Source: Nemophila menziesii (lineage: Eukaryota > Streptophyta > Magnoliopsida > Boraginales > Hydrophyllaceae). Taken from it: a DNA stretch of 64,000 bases. Both the position numbers and the translations under genes were made by a program. The stretch spans positions 14,868,296 through 14,932,295 of the forward strand of contig JARWIR010000024.1 of NCBI GenBank assembly GCA_029959085.1. The letters run 5' to 3'. This document shows positions 12,122-23,640 of this stretch, piece by piece. Every line of letters starts with the position of its first letter. Within the stretch, counting starts at the first letter, position 1. The notes beneath the pieces are model-generated. The model had not been told where the DNA came from and did not search any database. It was given only the letters and a program-made list of their open reading frames with translations.

Positions 12122-12830
12122 AACATAGCCTTATTTGGTAAGTTGGGTTGGAAAACAATTCATGATGAGAGAACTATTTGGGATACTGTCATGAGACATA
12201 AATATTTTAAATCGAATCATTTACATCATTTATCTAGACCTACAGATTCGAGAATTAATAGAGCCATTGTGGAAGGTATTGTCATAGTTAGACGGGGTCC
12301 CGATGGATCTTGTATAATGGAAGGAGGTGAATTTTTGGTCTGATATTTGATTGGGAGATCGACCTTTGATGGAGAGTGCCATTCGAATGGTTGAGATGGG
12401 TGAGAGGTTTAAAAAAGTAATAGACTATGTGCTAGATGATTGTTCTTGGAATTGGTATAAATTTCAATTACTGTTGCCAGCCTCTAAGTTATTAGAAATT
12501 GCGGAAATCACGGTAAGTTGCGATTTGGATGATAAAGATCAACTATCTTGGTCAAGGGAGATTCATGGGATGTATACTACAAAATCGGCATATTGGGAAT
12601 GTGACACCAATGAGACGAATCCTAATGTTAAATGGAGTAAAGTATGGAAGTTAAAATGTCCCCAAAGAATTAGAGTGTTGATTTGGAGAGCTTTACATGA
12701 GAGATTAGCTACATGTGATAATTTAAGTAAAAGAGGGGTTGTTGATTCGAGTGCTTGTCCGTGTTGTGGCTTGGCTAAAAAAAGCGCATTTCACATCTTT
12801 AAGGAATGCATCAAGGTTCGTGAAATCTAG
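12119..12830 (+). pseudogene. LINE A ORF2, post-RT and zinc-binding (zf-RVT) domain
   Basis: Two open pieces (12119-12343 and 12351-12830) encode the region after RT. The first reads MNIALFGKLGWKTIHDERTI and the phrase MRHKYFKS typical of plant LINEs. The second holds the zf-RVT zinc-binding module: WSREIHGMYTTKSAYW, WKLKCPQRIRVLIWRALH and a Cys cluster CPCCG ending FHIFKECI. A frameshift near 12340 separates the pieces. Confidence 0.8.
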
Positions 12831-13299
12831 AAGATAGTGAGAGCGGAAGTTCAGGATTACTCGGAAAGGTAAGTCAATGTTTCAGCCCTTGGGTATGACT
12901 GATGTGAGGATAATCATACTATTACAGGGACTTCGGGTGAAATTAGTCAAAGTTTATATAGTGAAACGCGTAGTGTGCATGTGTTGAATGACCATTATAC
13001 CTTTTCCTTGGGGTCTAATACTTTGTATCACCATCAGAGAAATAATCAAAGTGCTTCTCATCACACATCAGCTTCAGAACATGCTACGAGTGCGAGTAAC
13101 AATTTGCACCATCAGTTCCGGTTGGGTGAGTCACGGAGTTGGCAGGTTAGAAATGATATACAACAACGAATCACGTCAGATGCAGATCAGTCCAACGACG
13201 CCTCAGATGCTAACCTCCACGGCTCGGAGACTACATAATAGGGTGGACAGGGACAAGACGCAGCATGTGTAACTCGGGATTTTGCAAGGCATCACTGGC
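12831..13299 (+). other. LINE A linker between zinc-binding and RNase H domains
   Basis: The sequence reads as a degraded low-complexity linker; the frame at 12975-13238 is rich in H, S, N and Q. The matching linker in LINE B (within 15087-15629) is also Q/S/H-rich, so this is probably decayed ORF2 rather than a separate gene. Confidence 0.5.
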
Positions 13300-14075
13300 G
13301 GAATAAAAACCTGTCTAGTAAATATCTTTATTCAGGGATTTTGTGGAATGTGTTTTTTGGATCCTTAATTGATACGATTTGGAAAACAAGAAACGATATT
13401 GTTTTCAATGTAGCAGAATTTCCATCAGCTAAAACAGTGATAAGGAAGGCTTATTTTCTTGCATTCAGTTACTCTCAGGTCTGGGGTTTGATCCAAGGGA
13501 AAGTGGTTACTAATAAACATCACGTTAACTTTACTGGATGGAATAGACCTCGAAAGTGATTCAAATTGAACACGAATGGCGTTATAATAAATGGAGGAAG
13601 TGTTGAGGTGGCGGTGGAGTGATTCGAGACGAAGAGGGAAATTGGGTAAGTGGATTTTCGATGAAGATAGATTGGGACTTGATAACAAGAATTGAACTTG
13701 TTGCGCTTAGCCAGGGACTTAGCCTGGCAGAGGAGTTAGGTTTGGTGGAAGTGGTGGTAGAGATTCACTCGCTGGAAGCTTTGACAATGCTTGGACAAGA
13801 AGATTACGGGAAAGGACCTAAGGCAGTTTGGATTCGTCATATCAGACAAGTTCTCAGTCGGAATGCATCCTTTAGTGTTCAAGGTATATTTAGATAATGG
13901 AATATTTGTGCAGATTGGCTAGAAAAGGTTGGGGTGTCACAAATGGAGAAATATTGTAGATATAATAATCCCCTAGATGGAATTTGGAGCTTTCTCATGC
14001 GAGATCGAATAGGCTGGAAGATTGCTCGACTGATTCATAGCACTAGTCTAATGTCTGATGTACTAGCTTAGATAT
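13300..14075 (+). pseudogene. LINE A ORF2, RNase H-like (RVT_3) domain
   Basis: The 3' coding end carries the plant-LINE RNase H domain. FFGSLIDTIWKTRNDIVF (about 13345) leads in. A degraded FKLNTNG (about 13560) holds Asn where the first catalytic Asp would be expected. RIELVALSQGLSLAEELG (about 13690) contains the Glu, and ADWLEKVG (about 13910) the last Asp motif. Stops at 13557 and 13895 and a frame change near 13615 break it. The coding remnant ends near 14071, with an A-rich tail after it. Confidence 0.75.
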
Positions 14076-14140
14076 TTATTTGATGCATCCCACGATCCTT
14101 TTTGGATCTCCCTTGTAATGAAAAAAATAAATAAAAGAAG

Positions 14141-14469
14141 AGGATAAGTGTTTAAGACATATAGGTAGTGTGTATTTTGGGTTTGATCGAAATGTGTGGT
14201 ACTTTGGTGAAGACTATACATAAATAACACGCAACAAAAAGCTTGAATTGTAGAAAGATTAAAGACATAATATCAGTTTCTTTGTAGATCATTTAGTGAT
14301 TAATTACTATTTCTTTTATTTGTTAAATATCCAAAGAGGATTACAGATATATAATTAATTATTATATGTAGTTTAATATGCATAAAATTAAGTTTTCTTT
14401 TCCGTTACATAAGAGGCTTTAAAGAAAGTCGGGAAGATAACTTCCAAATTATTATATAGACGATGCGTG
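14141..14469. other. AT-rich junction between LINE A and LINE B
   Basis: Non-coding sequence between the A-rich tail of LINE A and the 3' coding end of LINE B on the opposite strand. Part of it is probably the 3' untranslated region of LINE B, but I find no clear poly(T) run to mark that end. Confidence 0.5.
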
Positions 14470-14479
14470 TGTTCTAGGC

Positions 14480-15090
14480 ATCACCCATCCACACCGGTCT
14501 CGATTGAGTAACCTCCAAAGTCCGTCTAGGGGGTCTCTATACGAAATCAGACCTTCCCTACTCCTTGCATCTAGCTTAGCCATCCAGTCTGCACATCTAT
14601 TAGCTTTACGTAAGTTTCAAATCAGTTCAAAGTTTGCATTAGAGACCAAGACATCCCGACAAGCAATCACTATATCACTTGAGAAGTCTCTTGAGTTCGC
14701 ACCGCCCTTCACTAGCGCATGCAACTCACTCGAGTCCGTCTAAATGATCAGAAGCGTATATCCACTTTGCACCGCCATGTGTAACCCAAAATGCAACGAG
14801 AGAAGTTCTGCCTCAAAAGAGGTTTTCGCAACACGATTACCTGCAAAACCACCTATATAGTCGCCCCTAGAATCACTAAATAATCCTCATATACCCTCTG
14901 AAAATGTCTTCGGATCATAGGAACCATCAATATTCAATTTAAGTCCCTTTTCCGGTTTCATCAACTTAACTAGAACGTTTCCCGTCGAAGTAATCACCCC
15001 TACATCTTGCTCAAAGCCCCAAGCTCGAAACAAATCGCTAACCGCATTATAAATTATTGCACGTAACTCGCTATTACTCTTTTTCCTCAA
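14480..15090 (-). pseudogene. LINE B ORF2, RNase H-like (RVT_3) domain
   Basis: Reading from 15090 downward the frame gives LKLNIDGSYD (first catalytic Asp) and, after a stop near 14887, GGLFSDSRGDYIGGFAG. Then come TSFEAELLSLHFGLHMAV (Glu), LLIIQTDSSELHALV (Asp) and NRCADWMAKLDA (Asp region). This is the best-preserved LINE RNase H in the window, with all the expected acidic positions visible, interrupted only by occasional stops. The coding end is near 14480. Confidence 0.8.
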
Positions 15091-15660
15091 TAATGGCTCA
15101 AATATATGTGCATTTCAATCTCTCCAAACAAACCATATAAATGTTTCAAAAATAATCTTACCCTCACGAGAGAATTGTTCGAAAGCATCGCAGTCCACCA
15201 ATGAAAATAATCAACTGTCTGCTCTTGTTCGCCGCCACTAGCTGCTGCCGGAGGTGAAACGCTGTTATTCTGCTGAAGCTGTTCTTCTCGGTGATTATGA
15301 TGTTGCAGATCAGTACTTACCCTTCTGTTTGCTGCAATGATTTGGAGCCTCGGACCAGCTGGCCCATTACTCCTAATTGCGACAGAGACAACAACTACTT
15401 GTCTCCCTTGTGACTGCTTCTGTTGATCAAGTAGCCCTATTTTATTCAAACACATTCTAAGGAATACCTTATAAACTTTGTAACATTTGAAGAGATGGTC
15501 TGTTGATTCTCTATCATCCTCATATTTTTGACAAACTGGGTTTTCTACCATACCCCTTAGCGACAAATTTCCTCGAGTAGGTAACCTATCCCAAACTGCG
15601 CGCCACAACAAGAATTTAATTTTTTGCAAGCATTTGAGCGACCAAATAAGTTCCCACTTA
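15087..15660 (-). pseudogene. LINE B ORF2, zinc-binding (zf-RVT) domain and Q-rich linker
   Basis: The 180-residue frame opens with MQKIKFLLWRAVWDRLPTRG, NLSLRGMVENPVC and DHLFKC, the zf-RVT signature. It is followed by a Q/S/H-rich linker that leads toward the RNase H domain. Compared with the usual motif, the second Cys of the first pair reads CQKYE, so one zinc ligand appears lost. Confidence 0.75.
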
Positions 15661-16971
15661 AAGCTCGGATCTACTCATATTGGTACTATAGCATTATAGG
15701 CTGCTTTTACTGAAAATTACTATTGCTTCTAAATTCCATTTATAGCTCCTTTCAACTCCATTCCCTACTTCAGAAATTCTCCCTCTTAAAACTACGCGAC
15801 CAAAAAGAATATTCTTGCACATTCTCGAATCAGCAGGTTTAACCTCCCTTTCCATAACCCATCTCGGAAGTATTTATGTTTAAGCACTTTTACCCATACA
15901 GCTTGATCTTCCCGCAAAACTTTCCAACCTATTTTTGCAAGAAGTAACTTATTATAGCTACACGTGTTCCTTAGACCTAAACCACCCTGTTTCTTCGGTT
16001 GACATAACACTTCCCACGAAACCCAATGAATTTTTAGACTCTCACTTGATGATCTCTAGATGAAATCCCGAATAATCCTATTTAATTCGTCGCACACGTG
16101 AACCGGTAATTTCATCGTTTGCATTATACAAGTCGGAATTGCTGAAAGCACCGATTGTGCTAGCGTAACTCTCCCCGCAAGAGAGAGATTTTGACTCTTC
16201 CAATTCGGAAGTTTATTCTGCATCTTTGAAGTTATTTGCCGGAAAAGTCTCGCGGTAACCGTGTAGATCTTATTGACGTTCCAAGGTAAACTCCAATCGA
16301 ATCACTTATTTGAAAACTACTCCTTTCCGCTAGCTCCACTGCTTTGTCATTCGCCACATTCCTTGAGAAGTAGATTAGAGATTTCTCCTCACTTACAGTC
16401 TGGCGCTTCATTACAAAAACAACACATGACCTACTTTATCAAATCCACCTGCTTCCTCTCTGCCTCGGCAAATAATATGAGATCATCTGCAAAAAACACG
16501 TGAGAAATCGCAGGACCTTGACGGTGGAGGTGAATGTGTAGCCATTCTCCTCATCCGCAAAGTCCCTGAGTAAGCATAGACAAATGCTCCATACATTAAA
16601 CAAATAGATAAGGGGACAAAGGATCTCCCTGCCGATTTCCCTCTGAGGAGTGAACTCTTCCAACTGCTCCCGATTTCTAAATACTCATATTTTATTGGTT
16701 TCCATAGTTGACATGATAAGTCTTACCCACGTAGCCGGAAATCCAAAGAAGGAGATAGTATCCTCAATAAAACGCTAGCTTAACTTGTCATACGCCTTTG
16801 CTAAGTCTATTTTAATCTTCATATAACCTTTTTTGGAGGAAATGGTTTGCATATGATGATCCAGTTCTTGTACCAACACCACATTATCGATAGTTGACCT
16901 TTCCGAAAGAAAACTTCTTTGATTCGGCCCTATACTCTCCGCTAATAATGGATGAATCCGGTTAACCATAG
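15661..16971 (-). pseudogene. LINE B ORF2, C-terminal half of reverse transcriptase
   Basis: Starting at the solo-LTR boundary, the frame reads VNRIHPLLAESIGPNQRSFL, ERSTIDNVVLVQELDHHM and MKIKIDLAKAYDKLS. A catalytic FADDLILFAEAE lies at about 16470-16500 in a different frame, so a frameshift precedes it. GGLGLRNTCSYNKLLLAKIG and VLKHKYFRD follow in 15792-16010. The aspartate pair is retained, but several stops and frame changes kill the ORF. Confidence 0.8.
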
Positions 16972-18501
16972 TGATGTCTCCTCATTTGTGATAGATTTAT
17001 ATTAGAATGAGACATCATTTTTAGTGATTTAGAAGTCTTTCTAATCGTTTTTCTTGAGAAATAGTGCACTTTCCTATTTTGAGTCTTGATTTAGTAAAAT
17101 AATATTTTTAGAGCATATTGGGTTTAATTATTTATTTAGTGTGAAGCTTTAAAGATAATTATGGAGATTAATCAGAGTCCAAGTCAAAGACTACAAGATA
17201 TGGAAAGAGATAAGCATGAAAATTGGAGATAAGGAAAGAAAAGCTAAAAACATGGAAAAGGAAAAGCTGCCTTAATCCTGAATTTCTGCACCTACGACCA
17301 CAAATCAGCTTATATCTCATAAAATGTGTGGAATTTGGAGAAACTGTCAAGATAAAAGTTGAAGATATTTCGGAGACGATGAATTTGGTGTACTCATACG
17401 CGTCAAACGGATGAGTATTAAAGCTGCTAGGACCAAAACAAAAACGGACCTGATTTTATGTTTTAGGGTTACGAATTTGAGTTGGGCTTGGAGTTCATTA
17501 CTTACCTTCTCCTTCAAGAAAACGAATTAGGTCTTCTAAACACCTATAAATACAATCACTTGTAAATCATCCTTGCCTCATAGTAATTAGTTCTTAAGGT
17601 TTTATTCATCAGAGTTATTGTAGAGAGCAAGATGATGTCTTTTATTATTTCTTTTAGTTTATTTCCTTCAGGTATGAACTAAAATCCCCATAGCTTGGGT
17701 TTTGCATCATGTATAATCTATGAATTCTAATTTCTTTCTATCTAAGTTTCTTTGGGAATTACATGTTTTAATCTGATATTAGCTTCTTACCTTTATATTT
17801 GTTTATGTGTTTTGATTTATTGCATGTCCTAGAACTGATCACTTTAGGCTTTCTTAATAGTAATTAGATGATCACCTTAGCTGGGTGTCTAATTATTGAA
17901 ACACCACATAACGTCTAGTGTCGATATTAGTCCTGACAACACTGATTCTAACTAGATAGTCACTAGGGTATGATTTAATCACTATCACCATGTATGGAAA
18001 TTGATTTCTTAGGGCCTTGGTAGCGCTTGATAACCCTATTTGAACCAGCCTCGTGGTGTGTCTGTAGCCCCCTTAGTCGCTCTCAAGGTCTAAGGTATGG
18101 GAATTTAGAATCCTGACTAAGTATACATGAGCTAATTATCTCCCTTATTAACTAGAATTAATAGAAAGAATTAGAAGGCTTAGTGCATACTACCAAAACC
18201 TAAGCTATACTTCTCATCGAATATTTCTTCGTATTTATTTTATTGTCTTTAATCTTCTTAGTTTAATTTAATTAATTTCGAATTTATTCTCTTTTTATTT
18301 CCTGTCTTTTAATTATTTACTTCTTACTCGTTATTTCTACCCGTTCGTATAACACACTAAGTCCCTGAGAACGAACTCAACTTATCATTAAAACTTGCAT
18401 ACGTCATGTAATACTTGTAGTACTGTGTCTGTCTAGGGTGAGAGTGCGTAGTTTTCTTGACTTATATTTGTCTTATTTTTATCACACCCTAGGCGACACC
18501 A
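16972..18501 (+). repeat. Solo LTR of the Athila-like gypsy family, TSD CATAG
   Basis: A 1530-bp LTR starts TGATGTCTCC and ends GGCGACACCA. It is flanked by CATAG at 16967-16971 and 18502-18506. It is closely similar end to end to the solo LTR at 9126-10652. The edge inverted repeat is TGATGTCTC (16972-16980) / GAGACATCA (17009-17017), loop 28 nt. A TATA-like CTATAAATAC is near 17545. It lies antisense to LINE B, within its RT, after the codons for NFIMKAM. Confidence 0.93.
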
Positions 18502-19262
18502 CATAGCTTTCATGATAAAATTGACCGGCACATTAATCAAGCTAATCGGACGAAGTTGACTCACTACCTCAGGATCCAAAACCTTAGAGATTAAGTGAAT
18601 TCGTGTCCCATTCAAACTAGGTGGTATCACTCCTGCCTCAGTAGCGTGTCTCGCCATATTACAAATATCTGTAACCACTATTTCCCAACATTTCTGATAA
18701 AATGCAGCTGAAATTCCATCTACTCCCGAAGCTTTATTAGGATTTGATTGAAAAACAGCGAGCTTAATTTTTTCATCTGTGAACGTCTCTGCCAGGAAAA
18801 TTTTCTCACTATCATCTAGGTTACTCCCACATGGAAGTGCAAACAGACTCACAAATGTTATCGATTCCGTATAAAGGTCTACAAAGATATTATGAACAAG
18901 CGATCTCAACTCTATAACTTCCTTGACCCAAACCCCATTCAAAACACGGAGCCTCGTAACTCTTGATCTGTTCCTCTTCTTCATCGTAGCTAAATGATAA
19001 TACCTTGTATTCTTGTCCCCGGAGCGAACCCAAATTTCTTTCTATCTAGAAAACCCAAAAACCTCTTCCTCTTCTAATACACTCAAATACCCTCCCCTCA
19101 GTCTTTTGCCTAAATTGAAAAGTGATGAGTTGTATGAGTATTGTAATGAGATTTGAATTCCCTTAAGTCGTTCCAAAAGTATCTTCTTCTTTTTATTAAT
19201 ATCCTCAAATACTGCATCTTTCCAGTTCGTAAGGTTCACATAGTGTGATTCATGGAACACGG
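18502..19262 (-). pseudogene. LINE B ORF2, N-terminal half of reverse transcriptase
   Basis: Frames 19042-19260 and 18433-18984 on the minus strand give the RT lead-in (NLGKRLRGGYLSVLEEEE) and the entry motif NPNKASGVDGISAAFYQKCW. These are followed by TRIHLISKVLDPEVVSQLRP and ISLINVPVNFIMKAM, where the solo LTR cuts in. The entry motif normally contains PGPDG; here it reads SGVDG. The codons downstream of 18502 are solo LTR, not LINE. A frame change near 19010 separates the two pieces. Confidence 0.85.
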
Positions 19263-19468
19263 GTCAACGAATTCTCCAAAGACTTGAAACATCATATGGA
19301 AATTCAAATTTATTATTTCTTTTTCCTAATGTGAAAGTGTTACATTTAGATCGGAGACATTCAGATCATGCTCCGATTTTGATTCAGTTAGCAAGTCGGG
19401 ATGTAGCTAAGCCACCTAGGAGGTTTTGTTTCGAGCTGCATTGGTGTTTACATAAAGAATTAAGTTTT
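19262..19468 (+). mobile_element. Inverted 5' segment of LINE B (twin-priming product)
   Basis: On the plus strand this piece reads RILQRLETSYGNSN, FPNVKVLHLDRRHSDHAPIL and PPRRFCFELHWCLHKE, the C-terminal end of the LINE endonuclease. In LINE A the same order (DRAYGYHRW, HSDHAPII, RRFLFESA) stands directly upstream of the sequence corresponding to the start of the sense part of LINE B. Orientation is opposite to LINE B, and the distal end (about 19465) is the sequence that normally adjoins the start of the sense part. Confidence 0.75.
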
Positions 19469-20689
19469 CTACATATAAACTCTTGTTAAAAGATTTAAAC
19501 ACCCGAATTTGTGTCATAGAATAATGATCTATAAGAAGGATCAGAGTAGTTGACTCATCGATTGACTTGTACGGATCTTGATATTAGACATACTTGACTT
19601 TATCCGTAAACTTTAAATTTAGTACCTATTCGCAAATAAACGGTGGAAGGGACTCCTTTTGATTGGGCAGAGTACGAACCGGGTTCATCCGAGTTTGAGC
19701 ATAAGGTGAATTGAAAGGTAAAAGACTTTGCTAGAACTTTTGTAAAGGTAACCCAAGGATATGATAAAAGATAATTTGCACCGGGTTCAACTCAAGTTAT
19801 TGTCAACCTTGATCAAACATTTTTAATACATGAAAAAAATATAAATTTAAAAAAATCTAAAATTTTATTATTAATCATTAGAGGCTACTTAATTAGTTTG
19901 TGCATTGCACCTACTTACTATTACAAATAAACAAGGTTACAAACTAAAGATTCAAAAGTTCGAGAATCGATAGGGTTTGCTAACAATTCATTAATTATGA
20001 AATAGAACATTAAGTACTTAACAATTACATATTTTTCTCCAATAGTAATAGTTACAAAACAAATTAACTTCAAAAACAATTAAGTATTAAAAGCTTTCAA
20101 AAGTCTAGGTTGATATGGGACTTTAGAGTCGTCTCAGGCGCTCGTTGTATTGCTCCGGAGGATTAAGAACCTATTCAGCCCTATATCTGCATTGGCACAC
20201 ATATATGTTAAGTACATGATTAAAATAACTAAGTTCATAAGTGATTACAATGTTAAGGTCTCAGAATACTCGCTTCATCATAAGCTCAAAAGTAGTAATT
20301 GTCTTGTTAAATCATCACATGCTTCAGTAAACCTCATCGATCTCATATTGGGATGTCGCGGGACGAATCCAACTATACCTTATACAAAAGTAAAGAAGAA
20401 TACTCAAGTCAATAATGCCAAAACTAATGTTGGCCTCAGATTGGTTTGAGAAAATAACATGAAAATCCAAGTAAAAAATAATTAGTATCATACTTAATTC
20501 AATAACGCCAAAAGTGATAACACGGTTATTTTGCTTGGCTTCTCTCACACAAAACTAAAAGGGTGAGCGTCGAATAGGTTTAATCTAGAAAAGTCCCAAA
20601 CTGAGTGTAAAACCGATAAGGTAAAGGTTTAAAATTAACAAGGCTAAGCACAACCAGTTTTCCTTACAAAAGTCCTTATGATGTTTTTT
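19469..20689. other. No gene seen
   Basis: About 1.2 kb of AT-rich sequence without recognisable protein, LTR or terminal inverted repeats. The 99-codon frame at 20150-20449 has no recognisable motif and I treat it as chance. Confidence 0.5.
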
Positions 20690-21165
20690 TTAGAAACGAG
20701 ACACGCCTAGAACTTGGTCTAATATACTTTGGCACCCATGCTTGGCCCCAAAACATGTTATTATTTGGATGAGTTTACTTGGAAAGCTTAAAACCAAGGA
20801 TAGGTTGGTCATTATGAAGTTAGATCTGGTATTGTGGTTTTTGTGGGAAGATGTTGAGATAAACGTATTTTTTTTTTGAATGTGAAGTCTCGGGAGATAT
20901 TTGGGGAGATGTGAAAAGGTAGTTAGGTATTTCGAAAGAGATGAGCACGATTCTTTGAAATGACTAAAAATGATGAAACTCGAATTGAAGTGGAAGAAAT
21001 AAGCTAAATGTATAGCATTTACGATTATGGTTTATTTCATTTAAAGGACGAGGAACAAATTTGTTTTTGAGAGAATAATTTCTTCTCACGAATCTATTCT
21101 CAAGAAAATCAAAATTTGTTCACTTTTTGCATTGAGCCCTATATTTTTTTTTTTTTTTTTGAAAA
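20690..21165 (+). pseudogene. LINE zf-RVT domain fragment
   Basis: Frames here read TWSNILWHPCLAPKHVII, LLGKLKTKDRL, ECEVSGDIWGDVKR and RTRNKFVFERIISSHESILK, the usual order of the zinc-binding domain at the C-terminus of plant non-LTR RT proteins. Stops and frame changes are frequent. It is a short decayed piece unrelated in position to LINEs B or C. A T run follows at about 21146-21163. Confidence 0.6.
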
Positions 21166-21843
21166 GATAGTAAACTAACGTATAAATGTTCATTGTTACA
21201 TTGTTAGAATTTAGTCATAAAATTGACTCCTTCATCTGCTACTTGAGTAGTAATTTTATTCGGAGTTTCTCGGTACAAAATGTATATACAAATTTTTTTT
21301 TTAATGTGCTCAACGTAATGTTTTTTTTACATGAGCCACTTTAGACTTGGTGTTATTGATTCGATTTGAACTTGTATCACTAAATTAAATAACTAAGACC
21401 CTGTTCACTGTTCACTGTCCGGTAAACTAATTCCAACAGGTTGTCAACGTTAATTTTCATCCCTTCCATAGTAATTCAAAAATATAAATGGTCTAGGTTG
21501 AAATACTCCAGAACGTCACTAAATCTCTTAGGAGTTGGAACTTTTAAAAACTTTTTATACTTATATTATTGGTAGATTACTCAGGAAACTGTCCTCTTCA
21601 AATTTAATACTTTAGTAACAAAAAAATCCATTAAAGAGTAATATTATACCTCCAAAAGGTAGGTTAGCTGATAAATATTAATGTGTATTGTACTCACTAC
21701 TTTGTAAGTTTAAATCCAGCTTTTCATCTTTATCAATATACCTCCAAAGGGTAGATTACTTTTGTTAATTAACATATTAATTATATGAAAACATGTCAAA
21801 TTAGGCGGAAGTGAGATTCAATCTTCCTTTTTTTTTTCTGATC
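21166..21843. other. AT-rich spacer with a short imperfect repeat
   Basis: No coding signal. The phrase ATACCTCCAAARGGTAGRTTA occurs at about 21647-21667 and again at 21738-21758, a short imperfect direct repeat about 91 bp apart. Confidence 0.5.
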
Positions 21844-23640
21844 TTTTTTTTTTTTTGGACAAACTTCCAAATGATCACTAAATATATAATAAGTGGAATT
21901 ATCAATTTACATACAAAAGGGCTAATTGACAGAATACAAGATAATAAGTAAGAGCCAACTGGCAGGATAAAAGAGTCTTAGTTGTCAATGCTATTTTTTT
22001 TTATCGCTTAAAACATTACAATTACACCTGTCTACTAACCCTATCAGCCTATCCTTAATCGAGAAAATTGAAAGCTTAGAGAAATGACGTTGTATGTCCC
22101 TTCCTTCTGTGCCCTGTGCCTGGCTTGTTTTGCTAAGTTGTCTGCCCGACCATTGAACCGCCTAGGAATGTGCTTGAAAACAACTGGGTCGATTCTCCTT
22201 GTCAGTATTTTGATATGCCGGATCCATGGTCGAAGTTTCCAACTTGCAGCCGACACCTGCTGAATACCCCGAATTAGCTCGAGGTTATGCGAGAAGATAG
22301 TAATCTCCTCGTTCTCGTCTTTAATTGCCTGGTTCAGAGCTACTACAACCGCTTGCGCCTCCCCCTCCTCACTTGTATTACAGTTAGCGGTTGCTGAATA
22401 GTCCGTTCGTTTACCCGTTTCTTTATCTACTTTCACTACCCCGATTCCGGTTGGTAGGTGGGGCTGTTCAAACGATGTATCACATGAGAAAGCTATTCTC
22501 GTACCTATATCTATCTCCGCCACTGATCTTTCTGCTACGTTCATTATCTGTTCTCCTGGTGGTTGACTCGTCTCCCATTCACTACCAAAACGTTCACCCA
22601 TATGCCTATTTGCCGATCTAATGATATCGTCAGTATCTATTTCCTGATTTATGTGCCGACTTCTCATTTTTGCTTTCCATATGTTCCAAGTTAATAAAAG
22701 CACATATGATATAATAACTTCCCGTCTCCATCCTCCTCGAACAAAGGTATCCACCATCGCCAATAACCATTCTCCGAACTGTTCAACCGTTTGACCAATA
22801 TGAATTTGTAAAGCAGAGCCCACGCACACGATTTTAGCAATTACGCATGTGAGCAACAAATGTTCAACTGTCTCCTGTTCCGCCTTACACCATTGACACC
22901 CTCCATCAACCTCGTAGTGTCGTTGAATTAAATTTTCCCCTGTTGGTAAAGCGTTACTACAAACCTTCCAAGCAAAAATCCTTACCTTGGTTGGCAGGTT
23001 AGAGTGCCAAACAGTAACCCATAGCTTGCTTTCTGCCTGTACCACATTAGATTGTCCCGGTGTTCTCGAGATTTCTGCCTCCGTAATTATTTTATATCCA
23101 GATTTCGTTACATATTCTCCATTTCTTGTGTGAGGCCATATCCATTTATCTGGAACATCTTCGCCATAAGCTTTCTCTCTCAAGATAATTGGTATCATTG
23201 GACCCGGAAACAATTCATCCAATATTTCCTTGTCCCATTCCGTCGTACCCTCCTTCCAAAGTTCCTTGACCTTTTGTATTTTGCAGTGTTTCGGCTTTTC
23301 TAGATTCCATGTTGTATTTACCCACGTATCCGTCCAAATATTGATATTTTCTCCATTACCGATTTGATATTTACCGTACTTTTTTAACAAATCACGTCCC
23401 TCTATCAAGCTAGCCCATGACCATGTTCGAGATTGTCTAAGTTTTATATCGAGAAAGTTACCATTGGGATAATAGATACCTTTAAGTAATCTTGCCACTA
23501 ATGAATTCGGATTGTTCATTATTCACCATGCCTGTGCTGCCAGAAGTGCAGTATTCATTTTCTTAAAGTCTCTGAAGCCCATACCTCCTATTAATTTGCT
23601 TACCGCTAGTTTTTCCCATGCTAACCAGTGAATTCGAAAT
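21844..23640 (-). mobile_element. LINE C, 5'-truncated L1-type element
   Basis: A minus-strand LINE 3' part. The poly(A) tail appears as a T run on the plus strand at 21844-21856. The 3' untranslated region follows, then ORF2 C-terminal coding (22044-23640). Upstream of the codons for FRIHWLAWEK the match stops at about 23640, so only the post-RT part is present. This could be ordinary 5' truncation or interruption by the elements to its right. Confidence 0.8.
22044..23640 (-). pseudogene. LINE C ORF2: post-RT, zf-RVT and RNase H domains
   Basis: A 491-residue open frame (from 23519 down) is extended upstream by FRIHWLAWEKLAVSKLIGGM and AAQAW before an in-frame TGA at 23523-23525. Domains in order: MNNPNSLVARLLKGIYYP; the zf-RVT module with VWHSNLPTKVRIFAWKVC and CQWCKAEQETVEHLLLTC; then RNase H with AFSCDTSF (Asp), EGEAQAVVVALN (Glu) and NGRADNLAKQA (Asp). 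The usual TDS position reads FSHNLEL, so one catalytic Asp seems replaced. It is the longest uninterrupted LINE frame in the window, suggesting a relatively young insertion. Confidence 0.8.

Larger units (their letters stand above)
4900..14140 (+). mobile_element. LINE A, plant L1-type non-LTR retrotransposon
   Basis: A long plus-strand LINE with the full plant-L1 order: ORF1 (DUF4283 plus CCHC knuckle), then ORF2 with endonuclease, reverse transcriptase, zinc-binding domain and RNase H. It ends in an A-rich tail near 14115-14140. The 5' boundary is approximate because no target-site duplication was identified. The copy is dead: both ORFs carry stops and frameshifts, a 1527-bp solo LTR splits ORF2 at 9126-10652, and 324 bp are tandemly duplicated at 11474. 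Its 3' end faces the 3' end of LINE B, which lies on the other strand. Confidence 0.85.
14470..19468 (-). mobile_element. LINE B, 5'-truncated L1-type element with inverted 5' segment
   Basis: A minus-strand LINE of the same general type as LINE A, but not a close copy. From right to left it shows an inverted endonuclease fragment (19262-19468, plus strand), RT, zf-RVT and RNase H. It is split by a solo LTR at 16972-18501 (TSD CATAG). No ORF1 is present. The inverted 5' piece is the hallmark of twin priming. Many stops show it is dead. Confidence 0.85.

Noticed and set aside
18433..18501. C-terminal end of the 183-residue minus-strand ORF at 18433-18984
   Set aside because: These codons lie in the solo LTR, not in LINE B; only 18502 upward is LINE coding sequence.
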